Assembly: GCF_004664715.2 (NCBI RefSeq)
Contig: NC_051074.1
Coordinates: 22,980,058-23,044,057, forward strand
Source: Peromyscus leucopus
Lineage: Eukaryota > Chordata > Mammalia > Rodentia > Cricetidae
DNA length: 64,000 nucleotides
Direction: 5' to 3'
The translations under genes and the position numbers were made by a program. Under the pieces are notes generated by a model. That model saw nothing but the letters and a program-made list of their open reading frames with translations. It ran no database searches and had not been told where the DNA came from. Of the stretch, positions 13,213 through 24,129 are shown piece by piece (the stretch's first letter is position 1; each line of letters starts with the position of its first letter).

Positions 13213-13435
13213 CGGTGGTTCTCAATCTTGGATCACAGCCCCTTTAGGGGTCAAATGACCCTTTCACAGGGGTCACCTAAGACCATTGGAAAACACAGAT
13301 ATTTACTTTATGATTCAGCACAGTAGCAAAATTATGGTTATGAAGTAACATCGAAAATAATTTCATGGTTGAGGGTCACCACGAATGAGGAACTGTATTA
13401 AAGGGTTGCAGCATTAGGAAGGCTGAGAACCACTG
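13213..13435 (+). mobile_element. URR1-like nonautonomous hAT-Charlie transposon
   Basis: The terminal inverted repeats are ggtggttctcaatctt at the left and ctgagaaccactg at the right. The inside carries ggggtcaaatgaccctttca, tatgattcagcacagtagca and ggttatgaagtaacatc, as in the roughly 220-bp rodent URR1 elements. It encodes nothing and depends on a transposase elsewhere. The flanking 8-mers cttttcaa and ctctacag match at 5 of 8 positions, consistent with an old, degraded duplication. Strand is nominal. Confidence 0.75.
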
Positions 13436-14149
13436 CTCTACAGGATGATTCACTCAGATGGCGTAGATGGTACTAAAGGCTCACATTCACCTCCACCACA
13501 TCCGAGGAGCCTCTTCATATGAGCTTCTGTTCTACCTTGCTCAGATTCTACATGAAATGTCCTTCCATGCCTTCCATTCCTCACACTGTCAGTTCCATCC
13601 CCAAGCTGTTCCCAGGCGTTTCCAGACACTGCTGGGGCAGGCTGAGGGGTCCATGGTTTTAGAAGGTCTGTGACTCTTTATAAATGCCGTTAAGTGCTCA
13701 CAAGCCATGCGGATGCTACCGTGGGCCAATATCTAGCTTTCAGTCTGTAATTGCAGCACCTGCCTTTTCCCCCTCCTCTGTCTCTTTCCACAACGCCACA
13801 CAGATTACCCACAGCCTTCGCCAGTCTAAATTGCACATTTGCTCAAAGGCCCCAGGTCAAGAATGGGTGAGCTGTCTTTCGTCTTGCAGCAAAGAGTCTT
13901 GTGACATTTCAATTTCTTCCCCCACCTAACATGCCTCCTCTCTTATTTCTAACTTTAACTCTCTCACCTAACATACTTCCCTATATTTTCTAAGGTCGAC
14001 TCACTCAATTGCAGCCTTTTCAGAAACATTCTCTGCCAGTGCATGATGCACGGGGAACACACACACGGGGCAGAGCTTCCCTTGCAGGAACAAGCAGGGC
14101 GGATGAGGTTGCTTGTTGTTGGAATCTTCCTGCTCAGCTGAGGATGAAT

Positions 14150-14350
14150 TCATTTAGGGACCTGTGCTAGCATGCAAATACCAGTTGAAAACGGGTTTTC
14201 AACTATGCAAAGGGACTGCCAATCTATTGTAAAAGAGGCCCTGTCTCTTTGAAAGCTATACATTTACACACCCCGCAGAGCTGTCAAAAGGCTTCCTGAA
14301 AAAATATGCATGCGTTATAATCAAGATAAACACATGCAGAGATGTGTCAA
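14150..14350. promoter_or_regulatory. Candidate regulatory block with a 22-bp palindrome
   Basis: This is a unique block containing an octamer ATGCAAAT (14172-14179), an inverted repeat with 10-bp arms agttgaaaac and gttttcaact around GG (14183-14204), and a second ATGCAAA (14205-14211) directly after it. The centre, aacgggtt, is one base away from the Grainyhead site AACCGGTT. Function is inferred from motifs only. Confidence 0.3.
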
Positions 14351-15185
14351 TAGATGAAATACTCTGGTACAACACCAAGAGGGGAAAAAAATGAGATCTG
14401 GAATGCTATGTGGGTGGGGCTGTGATGGGAATGAGGCAGATCAGGTGCCCTCTCCCACCTTAAGGAGAGGCAAATAATATGTTGTGTGCCCCAAACAGAT
14501 CTGCTTAAAATAATGCTGAAGTTATTTCTTACGGAGCACACTTGGAGGTGGACAGAGTCTTATGAGGGATTCTGCAATCCCGCATGAGGAACAGGGGTTC
14601 TGCTCTGGATACTTCAGAAGACACACGTCAAACAAGTAACAGCTCTGAAAGCAAGCCTGATTTTGAAAACTGGTATCAGCAAATATAAAATAGTATGATT
14701 CCTTGAGGTCTAACACTGTCCTGTTTTCTGCCCTTCCTTCTCCTACCGTATCTTTCTACCTCCCCTCCACCCAGTTAGATGCCCTGGTGTCCTATTTCCT
14801 ACTTCATATTACCTGTATCCTGCTAATCCCCTCAAAGCCTCCCTTTCCCATGGTTCCTTTATACTCTTCTGGTTTCTGTGGTTACTCCATGGTATTTACT
14901 TACATTTGAGGATTTAGAGCTAGGAACTGCAGATGAGAAAATACATGGCTGGCGTTCACCTTTCTTGGTCTGGATTACCTCTCTCAATATGATCAGTTCT
15001 AGTTTCATCCATTTACAAGAAAATTTCATTTTTTCCTTACAGCTGAATAATATTCCATTGTATATATGAACCACATGTTCATCATCTGTTCATCTGTTGT
15101 GGGACATTTAGACTGCTCCCATTTCCTAGCTGCTGTGCATAGAGCAGCAATGAACATGACTGGGCATGTGTCCGGGGAGTAAGAT

Positions 15186-15400
15186 GTTCAGTCCTTTGGG
15201 CACATGCCAAGGAGTGGTATAGCCAAGTCATGTGTGATGTCAAGGTTTTTGGGCACATGCCAAGGACTGGTATATCAGGGTCATGTATGATGTTGAGTCC
15301 TTTGGGCACATGCCAAGAAGTGGTATACAGCAGGGACATGTGTGATGTCGTTTGGGCACATGCCACGGAGTGGTATAGCGCGGTCTGTGACAGTTCTCCT
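15186..15400 (-). repeat. Four-unit, 50-53-bp tandem repeat inside the L1
   Basis: The core gggcacatgcca recurs at 15198, 15251, 15304 and 15354, giving spacings of 53, 53 and 50 bp. Each unit also carries a version of agtggtatag and tcatgtgtgatgt. The block corresponds to one unit in ordinary L1 ORF2, so it is a local expansion within this copy or its lineage. Confidence 0.85.
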
Positions 15401-16181
15401 TCTGACATGTAGAGGATTCTCCACACTGGCTTCCACAGTGGCTGCACCAATTCTCTCTAGTGAATGAGTGAACAGTGAGGAAGGGTTGCTCTCCCCCCCC
15501 CGCCCCCATCCATCTGCTGTCTGTTGTCTTGTGGTCCGAGCCATGCTGGTTGGGGTGGAGTGAAATCTCAATGTTGCTTTAATTTGCTCTTCTCTGATGG
15601 GTAAGGGTGATGAATACTCCTTGTTGTATTTCTTAGCCATTTCTCTTTCTTCTATGGATAACTGCCAGTTCATTTTAAAAAAATTGAGTTTACTCTTTGT
15701 TTTTTGAGGTTTTTTTTTTTTTTTTTTTTTTTGGTATATTCAAGATGTTAATCCCTTGTCAGTTATGTAGCTGGCAAGGATTATCTCCCATTCTGTAGGT
15801 TTCTTCTTCATCCAACTGATTGTTTTCCTAGCTGTACAGAAGCTTTTTAGTTATACTAGGTCTCAATTGTTCATTGTTGGCCTTAATTCCTTGGTCAGTA
15901 GTGTCCTGTTCACAAAGCCCCTTCTTACACCTATATCTTGTAGGGCACTGCCTACAAGATGATTTTTCTCTAGCACATTTGGTGTTTCAGGTTTCAAATC
16001 GAAGTCTTTGATCTAACTGAATCTTATATTTGTGGAGGATGATAGATATGGATCTAACTTCACGCTTCTGCGGGTGGATATCCAGTTTCCCTAGCTCTGT
16101 TTGTTGAAGATCCTGTCTTCCCTCCAGTGGTTTTTGCCTTCTTCAACTATCAGATTGAGCACCTATGTGTGGGTCTTCTAT

Positions 16182-16499
16182 TGGTGAAATTATTTTGGCC
16201 ACTCCACATAGTTAAAAGGATATTTATTTAATGGCGTAACTCACAAATTAACTGATAGGTAGGTCGCAGGGTCTGGGAAAGGTGTATCGCAGTCCAGCGG
16301 TGTTCTCTGGAGCTCTACACAGTCCACCTCCACCATTCAGCGTTCAGGCACAGAGAGCACACCGAGAGAGCACTGCCCGATCCAGCTCTCGGGTCTCCAG
16401 GTGCCTCCCCTGGCCCCCCGCTTCGTAGGCGTGACAGTTGCCAGAGTCTCAATGGGGGTAGGAACTTCCAGATCCAAGCTGGAATGGCTACCCACTACA
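16182..16499 (-). mobile_element. Solo LTR inserted into the L1
   Basis: On the minus strand it begins TGTAGTGGGTAGCCATTCC and ends in ...TTTCACCA, with an aataaat near its 3' part. This is a TG...CA LTR of about 318 bp. L1 sequence continues on both sides. The flanks both read gtcttct (16173-16179 and 16500-16506), consistent with a 6-7-bp target duplication of a class II endogenous retrovirus. No internal retroviral sequence is present, so it is a recombined solo LTR. The left limit is uncertain by about 3 bp. Confidence 0.75.
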
Positions 16500-16884
16500 G
16501 TCTTCTGTTGTATTCCATTGATCTATATGTCTCTTTTTGTGCTGGTACCATATTGACCTTATTATTAGAGTTCTATAATATTTCTTGAAGTCTGGAAAAA
16601 CAATCCCTCCAGTATTATTTTTTGCTCAAGGTTGCTTTGGCTATACAGGACCTTTTCTGCTTTCATAAGAACTTTAGGATTTTTTTTCTATTTCTGTAAA
16701 GAATGTTGTGGGTATTTTGATTAGGAGTGCATTCAATTTGTAAATGGCTTTTGGTGATATGGTCATTTTCCTAATATCAATTCCACTGATCCATGAACAC
16801 ATGATGGCTTTCCATTTTCTAGTTTTGAACGGCTGGTCATAGTAGTCTAAGTAACTCCCCAAATACTACAGATTATCAGTGTAG

Positions 16885-18055
16885 TCTTTGTTTGCCTCTC
16901 AGGGAATTGCAAAGACCCACAGATTTAGGACACATGAATTGGGTGCTCCAGCTGGATCTGACCCCAAGGCCCCTTTCCTGTGGTCTAGCTTTTATGGTTT
17001 CAGAAAATACTATGCAAGGTGCCAAGAGGGGGAAACAATTAAACAGGTCTACCAGGTGCAACACCTGGGAACCATAACAATCACCAGCATGGAAAGATAG
17101 CTATGCAGGTGCCAAGGCTTGGCACCCAAAAGTCAGCGGCAAGCGACAGCTGTCTAAAGGGCCCGTTTAGCTGGAGGAAAACCATGCCTGGTGCTAGAGA
17201 CCTAGCCAGCTTCTGGGTCTAATGAGCATGGACTTTAGAGAAGAATCCACTACCACCACTTTGCTAGACCAGCACAATTCCCTACCACATTCTAAATCTT
17301 ATCCTTATATCCACAGATAAAAGTAGCTACCACCTCCCATCAAAGAATCCCCTCTTCACAGTAAATGGAGAACATCACAAAAACACACACACAACTCTGG
17401 ATACAAAGCAGAGGTCAATGGATTGGTGGGGAGCCCAGTCCTCCATGGATACATCTATTTTACAGAAACTGAATCTATACTGAGGGAACATTCTGGAAGA
17501 GAGGGTAGAAGAATTGTTAAGATCCAGAATGCCAGGTAGTCTGGTTTTAATCAGTCTCTCTTAGACATGACCACATAAACCAGACTGGGACAACTGCAGC
17601 AGCAATTGACATGCTAATATGGAGAAGAGCAATTTTCATGGCATTTCAGCCCTAGAAAAAGAACCACAAGAAACAAATGACTGTTGGGAAAGGGAAAGTT
17701 AGCTTCTCTCAAGAGTAAGATCCAGACTGGTTTCCCAGTGTAGAGTGGTCAGCCGTGAAATCATATACACATATACACCAGAAATGGACCTAGCAAGTGT
17801 TACAAATATAAACTATATACATACAAAAATAGATACACATATATGTATATATAATATAGTGTATATATATAATATAGTATGTATGTGTATATATATGTAT
17901 ATATATACTAGTGCATCACATACAAAAGGAAAAGAGACTCTAACTTAAGAATGGGGGGGCCTTGGAGAAGTTGGAGGGAGAGGTTGGAGGAAAGAAAGAG
18001 ATGTATGTGATAAAATTACACTTCAATTAAAAACATTAAAATTAATAAAAATTAT
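16885..18055 (+). repeat. Rodent L1-associated 3' region (3'UTR) in opposite orientation
   Basis: The order of blocks follows the long 3'UTR of some rodent L1 families: ggtttcagaaaatactatgc, acccaaaagtcagcggcaag, ccaactgctg-like text, gggagcccagtcctccatgg, atacatctattttacagaaa, ggaacattctggaagagag. It ends after ggttggaggaaagaaagag in tcaattaaaaacattaaaat at about 18055. It abuts the minus-strand L1 at 16866, so the two L1 pieces lie end to end in opposite orientation. Family naming is from memory. Confidence 0.6.
17818..17915. repeat. AT-rich (TA/TG) simple repeat
   Basis: Alternating tatata/tgtata text inside the L1 3' region, as often seen in this part of rodent L1 3'UTRs. Confidence 0.8.
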
Positions 18056-18464
18056 AGAAGTGTGAAAGCATGTCACCACTTCTGTGAATTATTAAAATAT
18101 CACTTGTACTGCTATTGACAATGCTATACAAAGCTAATCTTTCAATGAGAGCATGTGATATGATGAACATTTCACAAAAATAAAATCCTTCACTAGAGTA
18201 AGTGACTGGGATGGTAAGGTGTAGACAAGGGGAGAGAAGTTGAGAAAGAATTAGGAAACTTCTAGACCCAGTGGCCGAGCCTACGGTGGCACTTGTCTGG
18301 ACCAACGGTTCCTATTTCGGCACAGAGGCTGGAAGGAGTCGGGTGGGAACAGGAGTTGTACAGAATACTCAGAAGCAGAACCTATTACAGCGGGCCCATA
18401 ACTGAGCCAACAGATGAAATCCTAGGCAGAGAAATGAGCCTCGTCTCTTCCCTAATACAAATCG

Positions 18465-18612
18465 CCTTTCTTTTTCGAGACAAAGTCTCACCATGTAGCC
18501 CTGTCTGGCTGGAATTTACTATGTTTAAGAGGCTGCTCTCAAACTCACAGAGATGTATGTGCTTACTACCTCTGCCTCCCTCCTGAGTGCTGGGATTAAA
18601 AGCCTGCGCCAC
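18465..18612 (-). repeat. B1 SINE, diverged
   Basis: The plus strand reads ttttcgagacaaagtctcac, caaactcacagagatgtatg, then tgagtgctgggattaaaagc, the reverse of a B1. The middle holds an extra segment (about 18505-18535) not in standard B1. Confidence 0.75.
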
Positions 18613-18707
18613 TATGAATTCTTAAAGAAAAAAATTCCTGTGAGTCCTGCCATAATATGGTAGTGTTATCCACGTTATCCAACTGTTAAAGTTCACTGAT
18701 TTCATGG

Positions 18708-18967
18708 GACTGAGGGACAGCTCCATTGGTAAAATGCTTGTTACACAAGCATGATGACCCAGGTTTGGTCCCCATACCTACTTAAAAACAGGGATGATAA
18801 AAGGGTACTTGTAATCCCAGAGATAGGGAGACAGAGATGGAGAATATCTGTGGCTCACTGGCCAGCCAGCCTAGCCTAACTGGCGAGATCCAGGTCCCAG
18901 TGGGAGATACCGACTCAAAACTCAAGATGGAAGATTTCTGAGGAAGGATATCCTAGATAGATTCCAC
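18708..18967 (+). repeat. B4 SINE (ID head plus B1-like part)
   Basis: The ID-type head (gggacagctccattggtaaa, acaagcatgatgacccaggt) is followed by a B1-like part (gtaatcccagagatagggag, tggccagccagcctagccta) and the B4 tail ttctgaggaaggatatcctag. Its ACAC tail leads straight into the minisatellite at 18968. Confidence 0.75.
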
Positions 18968-19415
18968 ATGTACACACACATACATCTGCATACACAAACT
19001 ACATATACACACCTGTGTCCACACAAACATACAAACAACTGTGTAAATACAAACACACATACAACTGCATATACACACAATTGTACACACATACAACTGT
19101 GTACACATACAACCGTACATAGCACTGTATACACACACAATTGCATACACATACAACCGTACATAGCACTGTATACACACACAATTGCATACACATACAA
19201 CTGTATATACCACTGTATACACACACAATTGTATACACATACAACTGTACACACATACAACTGCATACACACAACTATACATACACAACTGCACTTATAC
19301 ACAACTGTATACACATAACTATACATACACAACTCTGCACATATACAACTACATACACAACTGTACACACAACTATACACATACAACTATACACATACAC
19401 AAACACACACATTAA
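18968..19415. repeat. ACAC/ACAT-derived minisatellite with a 44-bp higher-order unit
   Basis: About 450 bp are built from variants of acacatacaactgtatac. Three consecutive 44-bp units lie at 19103-19146, 19147-19190 and 19191-19234, the first two nearly identical (acacatacaaccgtacatag then cactgtatacacacacaatt then gcat). The unit has few stop triplets, so long open frames appear in several frames on both strands; they are not genes. It probably grew from the B4 tail. Confidence 0.9.
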
Positions 19416-20549
19416 CCTCTACTATGAGCAGATAGTCAGATGGCATATAGTCCTCACTGGGCTTTTGTGGGGTCACTGCCTCTATGACCCCAAAGAGAAG
19501 GAAATCCTGGGATGATTGTCAGAGCACTTGATAACCCTTTCCCACCACGTACAATATCTAATGGAATGTAAATACTATGCAATTAGAGCTAGATTCCATT
19601 GTTGAGGGATGGTTGAGCAGAAAACGTTTGTTCTCGTTTACCATAGATATAATTTCTATTTGAATACTTGAGATCCAAGGCTCACTGAATCTATGACTGT
19701 GGAATCCATGAAAGCGCCCACTGGCCTTTGAAAACTCAGGAGAGAAATGAAGCATCCATACTGTCCTCTTACCTGAGGCTGTCTAAAGCACTAGGTAAGT
19801 GTATCAAACTCCGTGGGCTCTCCTCCTCTCAGCACACAATTCAATACAAGGCTTCATGTCCACTGTGAAAGAGCTCTGTGAGATCCCCATAAGCATTTTC
19901 CTTCCTCCCAGACAGTCACCACTCAGAAACAACTCTTGACTTGTAAGGGATCCTTCTGATTTCCATAAAATCAGCCTTATTCTCTGTAACTTGCAGAATA
20001 ACTTGGGCACAACTAACTCTTTGTGATCCAAGAGCCTAGAGGCTGCACACAGTCCACAGTAACTTTTCATGTTATAAAGAGGTTCCTGGTTACTGGCCAG
20101 CCACCATGCCTCACGTACCCATCAATAAAAACAGCTTTCAAGCTCTAGGAGAGAATCTCATTCCACAGCACTGCCCTTTGGTGATGAGGACATTAGATAC
20201 AAACATAAAACAGAGGGACTGGAAGAAGAGTCTGACCCATTAGCAGACATCATTGAAGTAGCCTCCGTGAGCCTTAGGGACCATTCCAGTATCAATTATG
20301 TGATACCCAAAGCAAGATGTAAATTAAGAACAAGAAAAGGAGTTAGAGACAGGTTGAAAGAGAGAAGATCTTGAGGTCATGGGCCCTATAGTTCAGTGGT
20401 AACTTATGATTCATCTTAAGGAGTATTTTTATCCTCACATGGGATGCAGGCAGGGCTGTAGGAAGAGTGTGATTCAACTGTGGGATCCAATACTGACACC
20501 AACACCAAGGGAGACCATGACCATCAGTCGAATGTCTCCTGGTACTCAC

Positions 20550-20843
20550 CGGCACACTTGGTTCTTGTTCTCAGAGCTGGCCCAGGAGATCCAGTGCCAC
20601 CCTCCCCTGGTCTGGTGAGAAGCACACTGATCTCATATTCTGTGTCTGGGTCAAGGTGCCCAATTTTGTAACTCGTGGAATCCACTGGCTGCCGATCATT
20701 CCAGCTCCCACTGGCTGTGCAGTACTCGACCTCACGGGCCACAATGGGTCCATCCCCATTGATGGAGTTGGCGTTGAGCTGTATCCACAGGTAGGTTGCT
20801 CCAACAGAGGCAAGCTGCGGTGGAGCAATGGGAACAGGTGGTT
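20550..20843 (-). CDS. PTPRM: PTPRM coding exon, first fibronectin type III repeat
   Basis: The 294-bp exon (phase 1 to phase 1) encodes one whole FN3 repeat of 98 residues. It runs from [20 protein letters not shown] through the core [20 protein letters not shown] to TRTKCA. The order of landmarks (LDPDTEYEI, then RPGEGGTG, then RTKCA) is typical of the first FN3 domain in R2B phosphatases, and the residues fit PTPRM specifically. The acceptor is ggtttgtctgcag before AACCACC and the donor is GCCG|gtgagtacc, first intron base at 20549. A symmetric 1-1 exon can be skipped or duplicated without frameshift; I see no second copy here. The next exon (second FN3 repeat) is not in the remaining 20.5 kb. 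Likely exon 7. Confidence 0.97.
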
Positions 20844-21047
20844 CTGCAGACAAACCAGAGAGTTAACTTTCAGGTATTTTTGTATTCAGCTGATAAAGAG
20901 CCAAACAAGCATCCATGGTGACAGAGTAGAAGTTATTAAAAATTAAGTATTGAACTGATGAGAGGGACTTTGTGCTGTTTAGTGTATGTACAATGGTAAT
21001 GACTTAAATGAAGTTCAAACCTTACCTTTCAAAAACTAATGAGGGGG

Positions 21048-21262
21048 CTAGAGAGATGGCTCAGTGTTTAAGAGCACTTGTTAATCTTACAGAGGACGTG
21101 GATTTGGCTCCAAGTATACATATTGTGTCTCACAACCATCTATAATACCAGATCCAGGAGATCTGGGGATCTAATGCCTTCTGATCTTCTGTGGTGCCCA
21201 TATACACATGCAAGAAAACCACTGACACACATATAATAAATAAATCTTAAAAAAATAAAAAG
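21048..21262 (+). repeat. B2-family SINE
   Basis: It starts gggggctagagagatggctc and continues agtgtttaagagcacttg, then cacaaccatctataatacca, and ends in aataaataaatctt plus an A-rich tail. The tRNA-derived head and AATAAA-bearing tail are standard for B2. Confidence 0.85.
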
Positions 21263-21269
21263 AACAAAG

Positions 21270-21392
21270 CTAACTTGAGCTCAGCACCTGTATTCTCAGC
21301 TACTTGGGAAAGAGACAGGAGGCTCACTTGAACTTGAAAGTTCAAAACCAATCAAGGCAAAACAAGACCCTGTCTTGGGGGAGAAAGAACAA
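21270..21392 (+). repeat. B1-related (PB1-type) monomer
   Basis: The blocks cagcacctgtattctcagct, acttgggaaagagacaggag and aagaccctgtcttggg follow a 7SL-derived monomer. It is diverged and lies directly between B2 and B4. Confidence 0.6.
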
Positions 21393-21394
21393 AA

Positions 21395-21620
21395 ACAAGG
21401 TATGGTTGTGGGTCAGTCGGGAGAAAGCCTACCTAACATGCAAGAGGCCCTAGGTTTGACCCCAGCACTTCAGAGTGGCTGTAGTGGAGCATACCTGTAA
21501 TTTCAACACTCTGGAGCCAGAGGTAAGAGCATCAGAAGTACAATGTAATCTTCAGAGACTATACAGTGAGTGTGAGGCTAGCCTGGACTACATGAGTTAC
21601 TATCTAAAAACAACAAAGCA
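21395..21620 (+). repeat. B4 SINE
   Basis: The ID head (taacatgcaagaggccctag, gtttgaccccagcact) is followed by a B1-like body (agcatacctgtaatttcaac, gtgaggctagcctggactac). It is third in a head-to-tail row of SINEs. Confidence 0.7.
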
Positions 21621-22934
21621 ACCCACCTAACTTGTCCAAGCGAGTATGCCCATGATTGGTCTTAAGACACAATACATAAGCACATTTACATCAAACTTTT
21701 TTTTTTTTTTCTTTTCAACTAAAGTCACAACTGAAGCTCTCTTGAGAAGCAGTATTTAACAGCAGGACATATTCCACTGTCAGCCTTCTTGTTGAGATTC
21801 CTTGCAACATCATCAAAGGCATTGGGGGTTTCTACATCATTAAATTGAGTTGGCACATTGCCTGTTACCCCAGCATGTGGGATTCGTGGATGCAGAAGGA
21901 GCATGGGTCAAGACTAGCCTTGGCTACTTAGGGAATTCAAAGCCACATTCCCTCATGTTTATATCTGCCATCCTTTCAAAAGCAAGAAGTTTATCTCTTC
22001 CAAAATCCATTTCTGAGGTGACTCATTTTCTTCAAGGATGTCACAATGGGCTCAGCTAAGTGGCGGAGAACTGAACATTCAGATTATAAAGTTGATGCCT
22101 GTTATCCACAAGGTTGCTCCCGGTATGAGTTTTACTAAAGCCGTGTAGCAAAGGATGCTCAGAATCAAAGAAAACACTACACCCAGCTTGATAAATATCA
22201 AAGAAATCAATAGCAAACACTCCCTATAACTGAAGTCTCTTGCATGGAAGCTGATTCTTTTTCTCATTATTGTCTAAGAATGTGGAGACCGGCCATTTTT
22301 CCTATAAATTACCTCCCACTTTATTAATTAGATGCCAGTTGAATGACCTTCCAGGAACCAAATGAAGGAATTCTGCATGCCATTGACTCTCTAAGTGGTA
22401 TCCCACATGATGGATGAGATCATACAAAAAAAAAATCACATATTTTGTCCTGAAAAGAGCTATCATCCAAGAAAAACATAAACGCTAGTGTTTTCTACAG
22501 GGTAGGTTGTACTTTTTTGGTGTTTGTCTTCTTATGTCCTTGTCCTTACTACTGAAATAGGGGAGTATACTGACTTGCTTGCTACAGCTTTCCCTAACCT
22601 CTCAGAGGGCAGGCACGACCAATGGATGGCAACAGCCTTGCTTCCTGCTGAACAAGATCATAGGAAAGCTAGTATCATCGCGGGTGTGTAAGTGAGGTCA
22701 CAGCAGGCCAATCCTTAGATACCACTCCCCTGGCAAGAAACCAACATCAGTTCTTTGCTTTCTGTGGAGAAAGAATGTTTTGGCTCTTTTCTATATCCCA
22801 AATGTGATAAAGTCACATTGACTATAAGATAGCTCATTAGAATAAGTCCCACCAAGACCTCATATTTTGAGTGAATTTTTAGATAAGGGGCTACAAATGT
22901 GATGTAAATGTACTAAAATATTTAATTTTTATTT

Positions 22935-23042
22935 TGAGACAATGTCTTGCTAAGTCACCCAGACAGGTCTTGACCTTGTGATCCACTGCCATTAGCCTCC
23001 ACAATAATCGGAATACAGGCCTTTGCTGCTAGACCAGACTAA
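22935..23042 (-). repeat. Degraded B1-related SINE
   Basis: The plus strand reads ttttgagacaatgtcttgct, gtcttgaccttgtgatccac and ggaatacaggcctttgctgc, the reverse of a 7SL-derived monomer. Confidence 0.6.
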
Positions 23043-23567
23043 AATATTTCATAATAAACATAAAGAGATCCCACAAAAATGAAGTCTAAATCAAACCAGG
23101 AATGAGAACTTGTGGCTATAAACACTCTACATAGCTTTAAGTGCTGCACCTGAGAATGACTGATGTACAGATGTCAGTATCACATTTAATTATATGTAAC
23201 ATACATATACAATTCATATATATGTAAAATATATATTTCACATAAATCCAAGACATTGTGTATATCACACAAAATGTTTTCTAAAGCCATGGTACCCCAT
23301 GTGCACACAGCCATGGTGAAAGGACCTGGGCTTCACATAAGGAATTGATCCCACACCAGCACCTTAATGTCCTCTTAAGGGGATTTATAGTCTTTAGACT
23401 TTGGTTTCCCCATCTGTTAAACATTAGCAGCCCAAAGATTATAGGGTATCCAGTTACATGTAAGTTGTCTGAAATTATTACTATGTGTTTTAAATTAACT
23501 TTTTTTTTTTTCAAAAAAGTAACATCATTGAAGTAGTAGAATCCAGTATATTATCCCTGATTTTTGT

Positions 23568-23660
23568 GCCTGACCTGGTGGCAAAGGTCTGTACCATTGG
23601 TTGCTAGAGAGGCAGAAATGGGCCAATTGCAGGTTCAAATCAAGCCTGGGCAACTGAAGT
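23568..23660 (+). repeat. Degraded B1-related (PB1-type) monomer
   Basis: The text tgcctgacctggtggcaaag, gctagagaggcagaaatggg and caaatcaagcctgggcaact follows the order of the monomer, without a clear A tail. Confidence 0.55.
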
Positions 23661-24129
23661 CTCCATGGTTATCAATAAATATGGTCATAGACACATAAAC
23701 CGAGAAGGAGACAAATCTTATGCCAGAGCCCCACACAGCAGCTGTTGACAGCTTTGGCACAGTGCAGTGGTGCTAAACAGGGGTAGCACAGCTTGTCAAT
23801 CAGACAGGGAACCCCAAGTGCTGCAAAAGCAGAATGAGAACTCCTTCCTTCCTTCCGTCTATGCCTTTTCTGGCAGACTAGAATATTCCCTGTTACTTCT
23901 AACTCTCAACAAGTTAACTTTCTCAAAGAGGTGATTTTTTTTTTTTAAAGAAAGTGCCACATTTGCAATGGATGGGAATAACAAAGCAGGTGCCTTCATC
24001 ACGTGGACCCTGGATGACTCCAGGGCAGCGACTCTAACCCAGACAAGGGGAGGTCATCTTAGAGAAGTGCACTGAGATGGGCATTAAATAGTAACAGAAA
24101 AATGAAGAGTACAGGGAACAGAGAGAGGC

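Larger units (their letters stand above)
14705..16866 (-). mobile_element. Rodent L1 (Lx-like), ORF2 3' part and 3'UTR, 5'-truncated
   Basis: The minus strand at 16674-16862 still reads residues typical of L1 ORF2p, including [20 protein letters not shown] and TTFFTEIEK, the stretch that follows the reverse transcriptase core. Leftward on the plus strand come the usual antisense ORF2 landmarks (ctctttttgtgctggtacca, ggtcttcttctt-like blocks, tccatttacaagaaaatttc, aatattccattgtatatatg), then 3'UTR to about 14705. ORF2 is broken by stops and frameshifts. The copy is split by an LTR (16182-16499) and contains a four-unit tandem array (15186-15400). It is dead as an autonomous element. Confidence 0.85.
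1..20549 (-). other. PTPRM: PTPRM intron after the first FN3 exon (3' part not in window)
   Basis: At least 20.5 kb of intron lie downstream of the FN3 exon in transcript order. I see no further coding exon. Contents are an ancient L1 piece near 1 kb, an LTR fragment at 1.7 kb, SINEs at 2.3 and 3.8-4.1 kb, mostly unique DNA from 4.2 to 13.2 kb, a hAT element, two L1 copies between 14.7 and 18.1 kb, and SINE plus minisatellite DNA at 18.5-19.4 kb. The open frames here are short or lie in repeats. The stretches 1-840, 4.2-9.0, 10.9-12.0 and 19.5-20.5 kb hold nothing I can name apart from the entries below. Confidence 0.85.

Noticed and set aside
13213..13435. Inverted termini considered as a cruciform regulatory site
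   Set aside because: Better explained as the terminal inverted repeats of a URR1-like hAT transposon.
15082..15673. 122- and 130-codon minus-strand frames
   Set aside because: Both are L1 ORF2 3' sequence with tandem units and frameshifts, not a gene.
18922..19515. Long open frames on both strands (up to 154 codons)
   Set aside because: They lie in the 44-bp minisatellite, whose unit lacks stops in several frames; there is no start context, homology or splice support.
20524..20853. 109-codon minus-strand frame as a single gene
   Set aside because: It is the FN3 exon with read-through into both introns; the first and last codons are intronic.
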